Source: Rhodoferax ferrireducens (GTDB lineage: Bacteria; Pseudomonadota; Gammaproteobacteria; Burkholderiales; Burkholderiaceae_C). Taken from it: a DNA stretch of 64,000 nucleotides. Below are positions 1 to 8,591 of the stretch, one piece after another. Under the pieces are notes generated by a model, which made no database searches, was not told the DNA's origin, and saw only the letters and a program-made list of their open reading frames with translations. The stretch is taken from assembly GCA_002083775.1 (NCBI GenBank), contig MTEI01000003.1, forward strand, positions 248,001 to 312,000. The letters run 5' to 3'. Positions within the stretch are counted from its first letter, which is position 1; each line of letters starts with the position of its first letter. The position numbers were made by a program, and so were the translations under genes.

Positions 1-569
1 AGCCAAATGGGCAGCAGCACCAAAATGGCCGGCCCCGCGATCAGCGCCGCCGCACCGACCAGCAGCCAACGCTGTCGGCCCTGTGCAAAAAAGTAGGCGC
101 CAAACAGCACATAAAACCAGACCTCGTAACACAGCGACCAGTAAGGGTTGTTCAAGGGCAAATCCACCTGGTTCATCCAAGACTGGTTCAGGAACAGCAA
201 ACTGCTGACCAACTGCCACACCGAAGGCAGGCTGAAGTTGCTCAGGCGGCTGGGGTCGAAGTTGGGCAGGTACGAGAGCCACAGCGCCAGCAGCACACAA
301 AGCACAACGGATGGGAGTGCCACCGAGTAGATGCGGGACAGCCGGGCCACGGCATACATTTTCAAGTTGGGAGTGCGCGCGGTGGTGCTGTAGTAAATGA
401 TGAAACCGGAGAGTACAAAAAATATGATCACTGCCTCGTGGCTGAAGCGTGAAAGCGGCATCCAAGCCATGGGTAAACCGTCTTGATTCATGTGCCCTAG
501 CAGCACCGCCAACGCAGCCACAAATCGCATGAAGTCCAGGTAGGCGGAAAGGGCAGGCTTTAAGGTCAT
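1..569 (-). CDS. Acyltransferase 3 family membrane protein (partial, C-terminus outside window)
   Basis: The reading frame stays open from an ATG whose first base is at 569 to the window edge, giving the first 189 residues. The N-terminus has the family signature: a first membrane segment with Arg at its start and GHMN at its end (YLDFMRFVAALAVLLGHMN), followed by further hydrophobic segments and NNPYWSLCYEVWFY. Members of this family (OafA/NodX-like) move acetyl or other acyl groups onto sugars across the inner membrane. Next to a flippase and other polysaccharide genes, O-acylation of an exopolysaccharide repeat unit is the likely job; the substrate is inference. It diverges from the flippase gene, so 570-680 must hold two promoters. 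Confidence 0.85.
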   Translation of the reverse strand, partial: MTLKPALSAYLDFMRFVAALAVLLGHMNQDGLPMAWMPLSRFSHEAVIIFFVLSGFIIYYSTTARTPNLKMYAVARLSRIYSVALPSVVLCVLLALWLSYLPNFDPSRLSNFSLPSVWQLVSSLLFLNQSWMNQVDLPLNNPYWSLCYEVWFYVLFGAYFFAQGRQRWLLVGAAALIAGPAILVLLPIW

Positions 570-680
570 CGGCACTCCTAGATTGGTGCCCATGTTAATC
601 GGGCCGGAGGACACCCGCCAAACTGGTGCGTCCGTCTGTTACGCTTGTCCTGTTTTAGCCCTGCCCGCTCTCACTCTCAG

Positions 681-2195
681 ATGGACGATCTCAAGAAAAA
701 AACACTTCAAGGCCTACTGTACCTGGGTGTCGGCAAAGGCGCGGGCAAGTTTATCTCGTTCGGCACCACACTGGCGTTGGCACGTATGCTCAGCCCGCAG
801 GACTATGGCCTGATGGCCCTGGTGATGGTGGTGGTGGGATTTTTGGAGTTTTTCAACGAAATCGGCCTGGGCAGCGCCATCAAACAACGGCCGCAGATCA
901 CGCCGAGCCAGCTCAACGGGTGTTTCACCCTGTCGTTGCTGATCAGTACGGGGCTCTACGCCGCCTTGTTCCTAGCCAGCCCCGCAATTGCTTCCTACTA
1001 CGATAACGATGCCCTGTCACCGGTGTTACGTTTTATCGGACTGACCTTCGTGATTGGTGCGGCCGTCACTGTCCCTGATGCGCTGATGGCGCGCAACATG
1101 CAGTTCAAGCTGTTTGCAGGGATCGATTTCGTGATGGTCGTGTTGCAAAGCGCGGTCACACTGACACTGGCTTTGCTGGGCCTTGGCGTCTGGGCCCTGG
1201 CTTGGGGCTTCCTCGTGGCGCAGATATTCAAGTCGCTGTGTATTTTTTTCTTTAGCCGATGGCGCCCAAGCAAGTTAGGCGAAGTGTCCGAAGCCTTGAG
1301 CCTGATGCGCTTCGGCGTGACTGTCACCTATTCGCGGCTGACCTGGTACCTCTACAACAACGCTCAGACGCTGATCATCGGCAAGACGCTGGGTGCGCAG
1401 GCAGTGGGCATCTACTCCATGGCTGGCACCCTCTCTTCACTGCCCTCGTCGCACATCACGAGCATGGTGATCCGGGTGGCATCGCCACTTTTTGCCAAGC
1501 TCCAGCATGACCGGCAACGCCTGAATAACACCTTGTTGCGACTGACTTCTGGCATTGCCCTGATCAATTACCCGGTGATTGTGGGCATGGCCATCACCGC
1601 CAGCGAGTTGGTGCCAGTCGTGCTCGGACCACAGTGGCTCGAGGCCACGCTTCCCCTTCAGATACTCTCCCTGATCGGGCTGATCAAATCAGTTGACCCG
1701 TTGTTGACTCAGGCATTGACATCGACTGGTCAAGTCAACGTCACCGCCCGCTACACCACACTTTGTGCGATCACCATCCCGCTGAGTGTCTACATTGGCT
1801 CAGTACAGGGTGGCTTGGCGGGAGCCGCACTGGCCATGGCAGTAGCCTACCCGCTCTCGTCCATCTATCTTTTCATGGCGGTGCGGCGGTATCTTGATCT
1901 GTCGTTGATGCACTACCTGCAGGCCGTGCGTCTTCCGCTCGAAGCTTGCGCCTGGATGGCGGGGATCGTGCTGGGCGGCGGGCAACTGCTCACCATGCTG
2001 GGCCTGCAGAATGCTGCGATACTGCTGGGGGTCAAGACCACGCTGGGTGTGCTGACTTACGCGGGTTTTCTGATTTACGTGCGTCCAGCCGGACTGCGCG
2101 ACTGTCACGAGGTTCTGTGTGAATTAGGCGTGCCGGCCGACAAGCTACGGCGCTGGCCTTTTTCCAGACTGACTGTTCAAACCAATGATAACTAA
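681..2195 (+). CDS. Wzx-like oligosaccharide flippase (MATE/PST superfamily)
   Basis: About 505 residues, almost entirely hydrophobic, with 12-14 predicted membrane segments. The early LYLGVGKGAGKFISF and MLSPQDYGLMALVMV stretches are typical of the lipopolysaccharide/polysaccharide flippase family, which turns lipid-linked repeat units across the inner membrane. I start at the ATG at 681 (MDDLKKK) because family members begin just before this segment; an in-frame start at 645 would add a 12-residue tail without a recognisable role. The end overlaps the ATP-grasp gene by 11 bases, so the two are probably translated together. Polymer specificity cannot be read from the sequence. Confidence 0.9.
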   Translation: MDDLKKKTLQGLLYLGVGKGAGKFISFGTTLALARMLSPQDYGLMALVMVVVGFLEFFNEIGLGSAIKQRPQITPSQLNGCFTLSLLISTGLYAALFLASPAIASYYDNDALSPVLRFIGLTFVIGAAVTVPDALMARNMQFKLFAGIDFVMVVLQSAVTLTLALLGLGVWALAWGFLVAQIFKSLCIFFFSRWRPSKLGEVSEALSLMRFGVTVTYSRLTWYLYNNAQTLIIGKTLGAQAVGIYSMAGTLSSLPSSHITSMVIRVASPLFAKLQHDRQRLNNTLLRLTSGIALINYPVIVGMAITASELVPVVLGPQWLEATLPLQILSLIGLIKSVDPLLTQALTSTGQVNVTARYTTLCAITIPLSVYIGSVQGGLAGAALAMAVAYPLSSIYLFMAVRRYLDLSLMHYLQAVRLPLEACAWMAGIVLGGGQLLTMLGLQNAAILLGVKTTLGVLTYAGFLIYVRPAGLRDCHEVLCELGVPADKLRRWPFSRLTVQTNDN

Positions 2196-3339
2196 GGTTC
2201 CGGTAGTGGTGGTGGGTGGCAGCGCCAACGCGCTGGGTGTCTTGCGCTCGCTGACGCATTGCGACCTGACCCTGCTTTGCGACAGCCTGGATGCTCCCGC
2301 GTGGAGCAGCCGTTATGGTCGCAAGATTCTGGTTGCCAACACCCGTGCTGCCACGGTGGTGAAAGATCTGGTGCAACTTGCAACTGAATGTACGTGGGCA
2401 CACCGACCGGTGCTGGTATTAACCGAGGAAAAGACAGTTGTTCATGTGAGTGCTGCGCGCACGCAACTGCAATCCCTCTACGAATTCTTGCTTTGCCCCG
2501 AGCCGCTCCTGTCAGACTTGCAATCCAAAGCAGGTTTTCAGGATCGTGCAAGTAGCGCAGGGTCCCCCGTGCCGCGCGGGGTTGTTCTGGAGGGGGAGGG
2601 GAGCCTCCCCAGGATTCAGGCGTTGCAGTATCCCTGTGTTCTCAAGCCGCTGGAACAGGATCCCATTTACGCCCAGCACTTCAAAAAAGCCTACAAGGTG
2701 TCATCTGCCGCGGACGTGGTGGCACTGTACCGGGACATCGAACCCATCATGCCGCGGATGATCGTGCAGGAGTGGCTAGAGGGCGAAGACAGCGATATCT
2801 ATTTTTGTCTGGGTTTCTACGACAATGACTCGCAATTGGTTGGCGAAACGTTCACCGGCCGGAAGGTTCGATCATGGCCTTTGCAGGTCGGAGGCACCGC
2901 CTCTTGCACCTCGGCTCCGGAAGCAGCGGCTGAGCTCACACGGCTGACCAGTGATTTTGTCCGGGCAACCGGCTTTGTCGGCCAGATCGGGATGGAGTTT
3001 AAAAAGGATCGGCTACGCGGCGCTTTCTACATGATCGAACCGACGGTGGGGCGGACCGATTACCAGCATGAAATTGCAACGCTATCGGGCTGCAATGTGC
3101 TGACCATGATGGTGGCGTACCTTAGTCGCCAACCTGTACCAGGGTGTGGTTCGTACCGCGAGGTCATCTGGTATGACGAGATTGCGGATGCCAACGCCTT
3201 GGAGCACGGCGCTCGGAACTCACTGTTTCTGGATCGCACACGCGTGTCTGCAGTATGGCGGGTCTCCGATCCCTTGCCCACCATCACCGACTTATGGCGG
3301 CGAATAAAAAATCGTTTGAGGCGCCTATTGGGTGGTTGA
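2185..3339 (+). CDS. ATP-grasp carboxylate-amine ligase-like protein
   Basis: A 384-residue protein with an N-terminal Rossmann-like beginning (VPVVVVGGSANALGVL) and an ATP-grasp fold: PCVLKPL (ATP-binding lysine strand), IVQEWLEGED (hinge) and FYMIEPTVGRTD (metal/phosphate-binding strand). ATP-grasp ligases join a carboxylate to an amine through an acyl-phosphate. Similar proteins in polysaccharide clusters are thought to attach amino acids or other amines to uronic acids; with a ManNAcA pathway at wecBC, amidation of a uronic acid is a reasonable but untested guess. It overlaps the flippase stop by 11 bases and ends shortly before the convergent beta-propeller-like gene. Confidence 0.8.
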   Translation: MITKVPVVVVGGSANALGVLRSLTHCDLTLLCDSLDAPAWSSRYGRKILVANTRAATVVKDLVQLATECTWAHRPVLVLTEEKTVVHVSAARTQLQSLYEFLLCPEPLLSDLQSKAGFQDRASSAGSPVPRGVVLEGEGSLPRIQALQYPCVLKPLEQDPIYAQHFKKAYKVSSAADVVALYRDIEPIMPRMIVQEWLEGEDSDIYFCLGFYDNDSQLVGETFTGRKVRSWPLQVGGTASCTSAPEAAAELTRLTSDFVRATGFVGQIGMEFKKDRLRGAFYMIEPTVGRTDYQHEIATLSGCNVLTMMVAYLSRQPVPGCGSYREVIWYDEIADANALEHGARNSLFLDRTRVSAVWRVSDPLPTITDLWRRIKNRLRRLLGG

Positions 3340-3377
3340 TCCTATCTGCTGACGGTGATACCAGGATGAGCGTGGTC

Positions 3378-4535
3378 TCAGCATCGCCAATTTGGCTGTG
3401 GGGACGGTAGCGGTATATCCAGTAAGTGGTAATGATGGTCTCGGGTGTTGATGGGCGTTACCAGAACATGCCCTTGCGGACTGACACCGCGAGGCAACAG
3501 CAGTTGCCCATAGGCACCCTGGCCTTTGCGGGGACGGTGCATGTGCGGCATGCTCATCACTTTGCGCCACATCCCATCAGGACCCCTGTGCCAAAGAGCC
3601 ACTTCTTCTGGGGTGTCCTGCCGTCGGCCAGGCTCAAAATTGGTAGCCATCACCGCGGTGCCGTCATTGAGATCACATGCGGCATAAGCTGGGTTGCCGA
3701 TGACAGCCCGTTCGGTGCGTTGACCGGTCGCAAAATCATGACGGTAGATACGGTTGATCGTTTCAGCAGGGGCATCTTTGCCGGCATCCATACCCCATTC
3801 GACACCACTCTCGTCGAACAGCAGGGCAATGGCTCGCCAGCTTTGATCCCCGCCGCCAAAACGTTTCAAGGAAACAAATTCGTCATCGGTGAAATAGATC
3901 ACCGATTCGTGGTCAAGATCTCCGGTACAGACCCACAGGCGGTTTCGGAAGCGGTCGTAGTGGACCGCGTGTACGTGCTTTGCATCGTTGCCAGAAAAAG
4001 TCCAGCACACTTGAACCGACTCTGTTTGCGCATCGACGCAATAGATTCTCACCCCGAGCTTGCGCCCGTTGAGGTACTCGCCAAAATAGGCTTTTTTGCT
4101 GACTGGATGCACCGCGATTCCATCAGTTAAAGGCGTGTAGAGTGGTCGCGACCCTTTCCACGGAAGCGCTTTGGCCTGCATGCCTTCCCGCCCAACCCGG
4201 TGCAAGTAAACACGGTCATGGATGATCAATGTGGTTTGCGCGTCCAGACATGCTACGTTCTCCAGGCCGGGCCCGGGGAAGAACCGCGTTCGGACCCAGC
4301 TTCGTGCCAAGCCGTCGCGAAGGCGTGCCGTCAGCGTTTTTTCGCTCGGCGGCAGGCGACACACCTTGCTCCAGCGCTGGTTTTCATAGACATAGCGAAG
4401 GATCCAATGGTCATGGCTACACAAGCAGCCATGTTCATTCGACCAGTGAGGGATCAACTCGGCGCCTCTTACGTTCGAGTGGGCAGTGGTCAACTCCATG
4501 CCAGATACGCGGCTCAACTCTTGCACATCATTCAT
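3378..4535 (-). CDS. Hypothetical beta-propeller-like protein of the polysaccharide cluster
   Basis: I do not recognise a named family. From the ATG at 4535 (MNDVQELS) the protein is 385 residues, with no signal peptide or membrane segment. It has repeated short strands ending in aromatic/acidic turns (HDHWILRYV, DRVYLHRVG, AYFGEYLNG, LWVCTGDLDH, AIALLFDESGVEWG, INRIYRHDF), the pattern of a WD40/NHL-like propeller. A longer frame starting at 4652 would overlap the upstream gene by 125 bases, whereas the 4535 start overlaps it by 8, as elsewhere in this operon. It is the last gene of the minus-strand tailoring operon. A sugar-binding or scaffold role is conceivable but not shown. Confidence 0.65.
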   Translation of the reverse strand: MNDVQELSRVSGMELTTAHSNVRGAELIPHWSNEHGCLCSHDHWILRYVYENQRWSKVCRLPPSEKTLTARLRDGLARSWVRTRFFPGPGLENVACLDAQTTLIIHDRVYLHRVGREGMQAKALPWKGSRPLYTPLTDGIAVHPVSKKAYFGEYLNGRKLGVRIYCVDAQTESVQVCWTFSGNDAKHVHAVHYDRFRNRLWVCTGDLDHESVIYFTDDEFVSLKRFGGGDQSWRAIALLFDESGVEWGMDAGKDAPAETINRIYRHDFATGQRTERAVIGNPAYAACDLNDGTAVMATNFEPGRRQDTPEEVALWHRGPDGMWRKVMSMPHMHRPRKGQGAYGQLLLPRGVSPQGHVLVTPINTRDHHYHLLDIPLPSPQPNWRC

Positions 4536-5439
4536 GAAGAACAACTGACGGTCTGTCTTTGAGGGAGTAGTCGTAAACCGCACGGCACTTGTAGTAGCTG
4601 TTGGGATAGAAGTTGACCTGTTTTCCCAGCAACACACCACCAATACAGACATGAAGCCGATTGGTATTGATGACGCGGTAGTGGTTCAGGAACGATAAAA
4701 AGTAGTGGGATGCGAGATAGGCAAGCCTGCGGGTTTCAACGCCCAGTGTCAGTACTTCCGATACATCCACGTTGTCTGGTGGCAGCTTGATGTCCGTCTT
4801 CTCTGAGTCTGTTCGGAAGGCATTCAACACGTCGCCTTTGGCCGCGTCGCGCATTCCTTGAACCAACCTCTCGGCGATAAAAAGCTTACGTACAGACGAC
4901 AGTGAGGGGGCTTGTGCGCCGCTGAGTTTGCCTTTGCTCAGACTGTATTCAGCGCCAACCGACAGTTTGTCCAGCCAAGAGTGACTCAGCGACAGCAATG
5001 GTGCCACCTTGAGACTGAGCGCCATATCGTCTGCCAGGTAAACATTGGCTTGCCGCACAGAACCCTTGACGTATTCGTAGGAGATGCGTTCCCGGCAGAT
5101 CACATCCACGTTCGCCCCGAACTCACTGAGCAGGGGCGTCACCGCCTTGATGGTGTGCGGCAGGATCACGAGCCGCTTGACGCCTTGGTGTACCCGTGAA
5201 AGCATGCGGGCAGAGAAATTCTTCATGAGTCCCAGATTTCCGCCACCGCCATAGATGAGCACTTGGCCGTCATAATTTGGCAAGTCACGGTTGACGATTT
5301 GGAAATCCAGCCCAAGTTCATCGAACAATTGGTAAGTACCCGCTGCGATGAGCGCATCACCGCCATTGCCCGGGTTGGGGGTGTAGACAAGTGGCTGCCC
5401 ACGGAATTGATGGAGGAATTCTTTGAGGACGATTTCCAT
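4528..5439 (-). CDS. Polysaccharide pyruvyl transferase family protein
   Basis: A 303-residue protein with the family's N-terminal PNPGNGGDALIAAGTYQL segment, the glycine-rich LIYGGGGNLG loop and VILPHTIKA. C-terminal NTNRLHVCIGGVLLGK resembles the conserved region of WcaK/PssK-type enzymes. These transfer pyruvate from PEP to form ketals on sugar residues of exopolysaccharides, giving negative charge. Its ATG directly follows the TGA of the glycosyltransferase-like gene (no gap), and its stop overlaps the next gene by 8 bases, so it is translationally coupled on both sides. Whether it makes a pyruvyl ketal here is inference from the family. Confidence 0.82.
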   Translation of the reverse strand: MEIVLKEFLHQFRGQPLVYTPNPGNGGDALIAAGTYQLFDELGLDFQIVNRDLPNYDGQVLIYGGGGNLGLMKNFSARMLSRVHQGVKRLVILPHTIKAVTPLLSEFGANVDVICRERISYEYVKGSVRQANVYLADDMALSLKVAPLLSLSHSWLDKLSVGAEYSLSKGKLSGAQAPSLSSVRKLFIAERLVQGMRDAAKGDVLNAFRTDSEKTDIKLPPDNVDVSEVLTLGVETRRLAYLASHYFLSFLNHYRVINTNRLHVCIGGVLLGKQVNFYPNSYYKCRAVYDYSLKDRPSVVLHE

Positions 5440-6363
5440 TCAATCGCCTTTTTGATTGAGTTCGCGAATCACACACTGTGCGGTGCCTCGGTATTTCCCA
5501 TTGACAAACCGCCGTGAACCGATGAAATGAATAAAGGTATCGCCCAACCCGGTGACGTTGGGCGTGCCATATTTGGGAAAGGGAAGTACCTCTGTACCCG
5601 GTTGGTTGGCCACCGTGAAGTTCGAGGCCACCTGCTCAGTGCCCCAAGCAGACCATCTTTCTTGAAATCGCTCTCGCATTCGACGAGAAAACTCCACAAC
5701 TTTGTCTTGCATGGCTGTGTCCGTTTGAAAGCCGGTGAACCCGGCGCAGCCACGCACGTAGCGCGTTCCAGAACCAAAGCCCATGGATGACAGTGCAGCC
5801 TCCGACTGGTGCTGGATGTGCGCGCCGGGTTGCGCCCGCAGCGCGGCGTTGGCCGAAACGGTTTCAACCGGCAGAATCGTCTGGTTGACGGCCTCTCCTA
5901 AGACAAAGCCACGCATTTGGTTGATGGCTTGTTCCACCTCAATGGGGCGGGCGATGGTCACGGTGTCTGCATCAAGTTGAACAACATAGTCTTGACGGGC
6001 GTACTCGGTGATGGCAAACAAGCGCTCCCAGCATCCACCTCGGGGAATGTCATGGTGAACGAACTCTGACGCGTCGCGCAAATCGATGTGCGGTACCTGC
6101 TGCCGCAGCATGTCGCGATCGCCGGCCGTGATTGTTGGATCGCACACTACTAATATTTTGTGTGGATTGAGATATCTGGTGAACGACTTCAAGGCAAGTA
6201 GATAGGGCAACACATCTCGGTGTTGCACCATTGAAACCAGTCTGAATGGCATAGAGCCTACCGAGACGATCGGTGTGTCCAAAATAGTTTTAACAGTCCA
6301 CAGGAACAAAAATTCTTCATACTCGACTCGTCCCCGATGTAGGGCTCTTTGTAAAAGGCTCAT
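5440..6363 (-). CDS. GT-A-like glycosyltransferase
   Basis: About 307 residues with a mixed alpha/beta N-terminal half and the metal-binding DxD motif in VVQLDADTVTI, as in GT-A fold glycosyltransferases. C-terminal TFIHFIGSRRFVNGKYR resembles the acceptor-side end of such enzymes. I prefer the start at 6363 (MSLLQRA) because GGAGAG lies 4 bases before it; an ATG at 6375 would add four residues. No signal peptide or membrane helix is evident. It sits between the deacetylase-glycosyltransferase fusion and the pyruvyl transferase gene. Donor and acceptor are unknown. Confidence 0.72.
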   Translation of the reverse strand: MSLLQRALHRGRVEYEEFLFLWTVKTILDTPIVSVGSMPFRLVSMVQHRDVLPYLLALKSFTRYLNPHKILVVCDPTITAGDRDMLRQQVPHIDLRDASEFVHHDIPRGGCWERLFAITEYARQDYVVQLDADTVTIARPIEVEQAINQMRGFVLGEAVNQTILPVETVSANAALRAQPGAHIQHQSEAALSSMGFGSGTRYVRGCAGFTGFQTDTAMQDKVVEFSRRMRERFQERWSAWGTEQVASNFTVANQPGTEVLPFPKYGTPNVTGLGDTFIHFIGSRRFVNGKYRGTAQCVIRELNQKGD

Positions 6364-6401
6364 ATGTCTCTCCATTTGACTTCAAACGCCATTCAAATTA
6401 C

Positions 6402-8591
6402 CTAGCGACTGAGACGTTCGAAAAGCTCTCCCAGTTGTGCAGTTGCAGCCCGACGGGAGTAACGCTTAACCAGTTCCAGATTTTGTTGCAGTGAGATTTC
6501 CTCTGGTGTCAGACGATCGGAAGCAAGCCAATTCACTAATGCCGCTGCGACGCTGTTATCCGAAGCGATATTGGCGGTCCAGACTCCCACGAACTGGCCT
6601 AGTTGTCGGTTGGTTTCCCCGGCAGGGTCGGTCACTGCCAGGATTGGTCGTAGGGAACGCACATATTCATATATCTTGGCGGGTACCTGCGCATTGAAGT
6701 TACTCCCCTGAAAAACCAGCAGCAGGTTAGCTGTCATCATCTCGGCAATTGCATCTTGGTAAGGTACCGGCGGCGCGATCTCCACCACTTTCTCCAAGCC
6801 GTGGCGTTGCGCACATTCGTATACTTCTGACCCGTGACCCGGGGCTCGAAAGCGTATGCATAAACTTTCGGCGTTCAGGTCACCGTGGTCAATCAGTTGC
6901 CGGACTGCGGAGAAGAATGTTGACGGATCACGATCTGCCGGATAGATCAGCCCGCTGTGCAACATCAGCATGCGACCGTCCTCGCGTGGTTTTTTGTCCC
7001 GTTCCGCTTGTTCGAAGGCATCGTCGTCGTAACCGTTTTCAATCACATGACATTTGAATGCAAAGTCAAGGTATTCTTTCCGATAATTTTGGGCGGAACT
7101 GGTTGTAGTGAAAACGCAGGCCGAGGCATTTCGCAAGATCAGTAGTTCCAGCCACCGTACAACGCGCCGTTGCAAGGCACCAGCGGGATTGCTACTGTTT
7201 AACATTGGATCACGGAAATCGGCGACCCAAGGCAAGCCAGTTAGCATTGCGAGAGTCCCGCCAATCATGTGTGCGGTGGCGATCGGGTAGGTGCTCCATA
7301 TTAAATGCGGCCTTGATCGGCGTACCTCACTTAACCCCGCCCAGACCCCCGGCAACCACCAAGTTGACCAGCGGTCTGGCAAGGCTGACAGCCTCAGGTA
7401 TTTCCCCCGGATGGCCAAGTGTCTGGCGGCGTCGAGAGCACCTGCCCGGATTACAACGGTATCAGAAGGAATAGAGGGAACCAAGTCATTGCGTTGCTGA
7501 ACATATGCCTTGGGTGATGCTGTCAGTACCGATGTCTGCCAACCCTGCAATGGAAGGTACTTGACGAAGTTGAGACTACGCAAAACCCCGCTACTGCCCG
7601 CCTGAGGCGGAAAATGAAAAGCGACCATTAGTGCTCGCCGCCGTCCTGACTGTTCTTCCGGCAGGACAGTACCTTTTTGCAACAAGTTGCGCATGAACTG
7701 TAGATCCATGCGTCCTGCACTTGGCCCCCATGGCGTGAAGCGGGGAATTTGCATCAGCGGCGTGTTGGCCGAAGCGACGCCACGTTGCGTGGTGACAGCT
7801 AGTCGGTAACCGGCGCGACGCGCCATCTCGATATGCTCGGGGCCAAAATCTTTGCCGGGGGTGCCGTTCGGGTAGGCGAAGGTAGTGACTTTGCCTCGGA
7901 TCAGCGATTCAAGCTGCTCGCGTGCGCCCGCGATTTCTTGGTAGGCTTGGTGCGGGGTGCAGCGGCTGAGGATGGGGTGTGTGATCGAATGGCTGCCGAT
8001 ACCAAAACCCCTGGCGTGAAGATGCCGGAGGTCGTCCACGCTCATGATGGGAACTAGCTGCTGTTCATACTTGGTGTGTTGCTCTAAATTGCATAGCAAT
8101 TGTTCTTTCTCGGCTGGCTCCTGGTATTTGAGGAACGCATCCAGGATTTCGATGCTGCGCTGGCGCTCCCGCTGCTCTCCGAAACGCAGTTCGCCCAAGC
8201 CTGCCCAATACAGTGGCGCGGTGTTAACTGGTGCGGCGTGAACAGCATGAAGTATGCGCTCGTTCCACATGGGCAATCCACCGTACTGGCCAGCGGTGAG
8301 GAAGAAAGTCGCATGTACCCCCAAACGCTCCAGTTCAGGTAAAACTCCCGAGCGCCAGTCGGGGTAGCCGTCGTCAAAGGTGATGCAGGCGGCTCTGGGT
8401 GGCAGGTTACCCGCGCGCAGGGCGGTCACTGCTTCCTCCAAAGGAAGTACTCGGAACCGACGCAAGGTCGCACCGAGGATCGCAGAGAAGTCTGCCAATG
8501 CAAGTTCGGCAGGGACGAGCGGGTGCCTGACTTTAGGAACTTTATGAAACAGCAGTGTGGTGAGCTTGCCACGTGAAAGTATTTCAAGCAT
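6402..8591 (-). CDS. Fusion of polysaccharide deacetylase (NodB domain) and GT-B glycosyltransferase
   Basis: A single 729-residue frame carries two enzymes. Residues about 1-300 are a carbohydrate esterase 4 domain: TLLFHKVP, the metal-binding ITFDDGYPDW (FDDGY at 72-76) and GIGSHSITHPIL with the two histidines. After a linker, residues about 320-729 form a GT-B glycosyltransferase: ALMVAFHFPPQAGSSG at its start, WVADFRDPM, then a nucleotide-sugar half with MLMLHSGLIYPADRDPS and NAQVPAKIYEYVRS. The ATG at 8591 overlaps the O-ligase stop by 8 bases; an upstream ATG at 8633 would add 14 residues. Adding a sugar and deacetylating it or a neighbour in one polypeptide is the natural reading; the substrate is unknown. 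Confidence 0.85.
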   Translation of the reverse strand: MLEILSRGKLTTLLFHKVPKVRHPLVPAELALADFSAILGATLRRFRVLPLEEAVTALRAGNLPPRAACITFDDGYPDWRSGVLPELERLGVHATFFLTAGQYGGLPMWNERILHAVHAAPVNTAPLYWAGLGELRFGEQRERQRSIEILDAFLKYQEPAEKEQLLCNLEQHTKYEQQLVPIMSVDDLRHLHARGFGIGSHSITHPILSRCTPHQAYQEIAGAREQLESLIRGKVTTFAYPNGTPGKDFGPEHIEMARRAGYRLAVTTQRGVASANTPLMQIPRFTPWGPSAGRMDLQFMRNLLQKGTVLPEEQSGRRRALMVAFHFPPQAGSSGVLRSLNFVKYLPLQGWQTSVLTASPKAYVQQRNDLVPSIPSDTVVIRAGALDAARHLAIRGKYLRLSALPDRWSTWWLPGVWAGLSEVRRSRPHLIWSTYPIATAHMIGGTLAMLTGLPWVADFRDPMLNSSNPAGALQRRVVRWLELLILRNASACVFTTTSSAQNYRKEYLDFAFKCHVIENGYDDDAFEQAERDKKPREDGRMLMLHSGLIYPADRDPSTFFSAVRQLIDHGDLNAESLCIRFRAPGHGSEVYECAQRHGLEKVVEIAPPVPYQDAIAEMMTANLLLVFQGSNFNAQVPAKIYEYVRSLRPILAVTDPAGETNRQLGQFVGVWTANIASDNSVAAALVNWLASDRLTPEEISLQQNLELVKRYSRRAATAQLGELFERLSR

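Noticed and set aside
3426-4130. 234-codon plus-strand frame
   Set aside because: Antisense of the propeller-like gene. I considered it since that gene is unrecognised, but the minus frame has the operon-style overlap and a better amino-acid composition.
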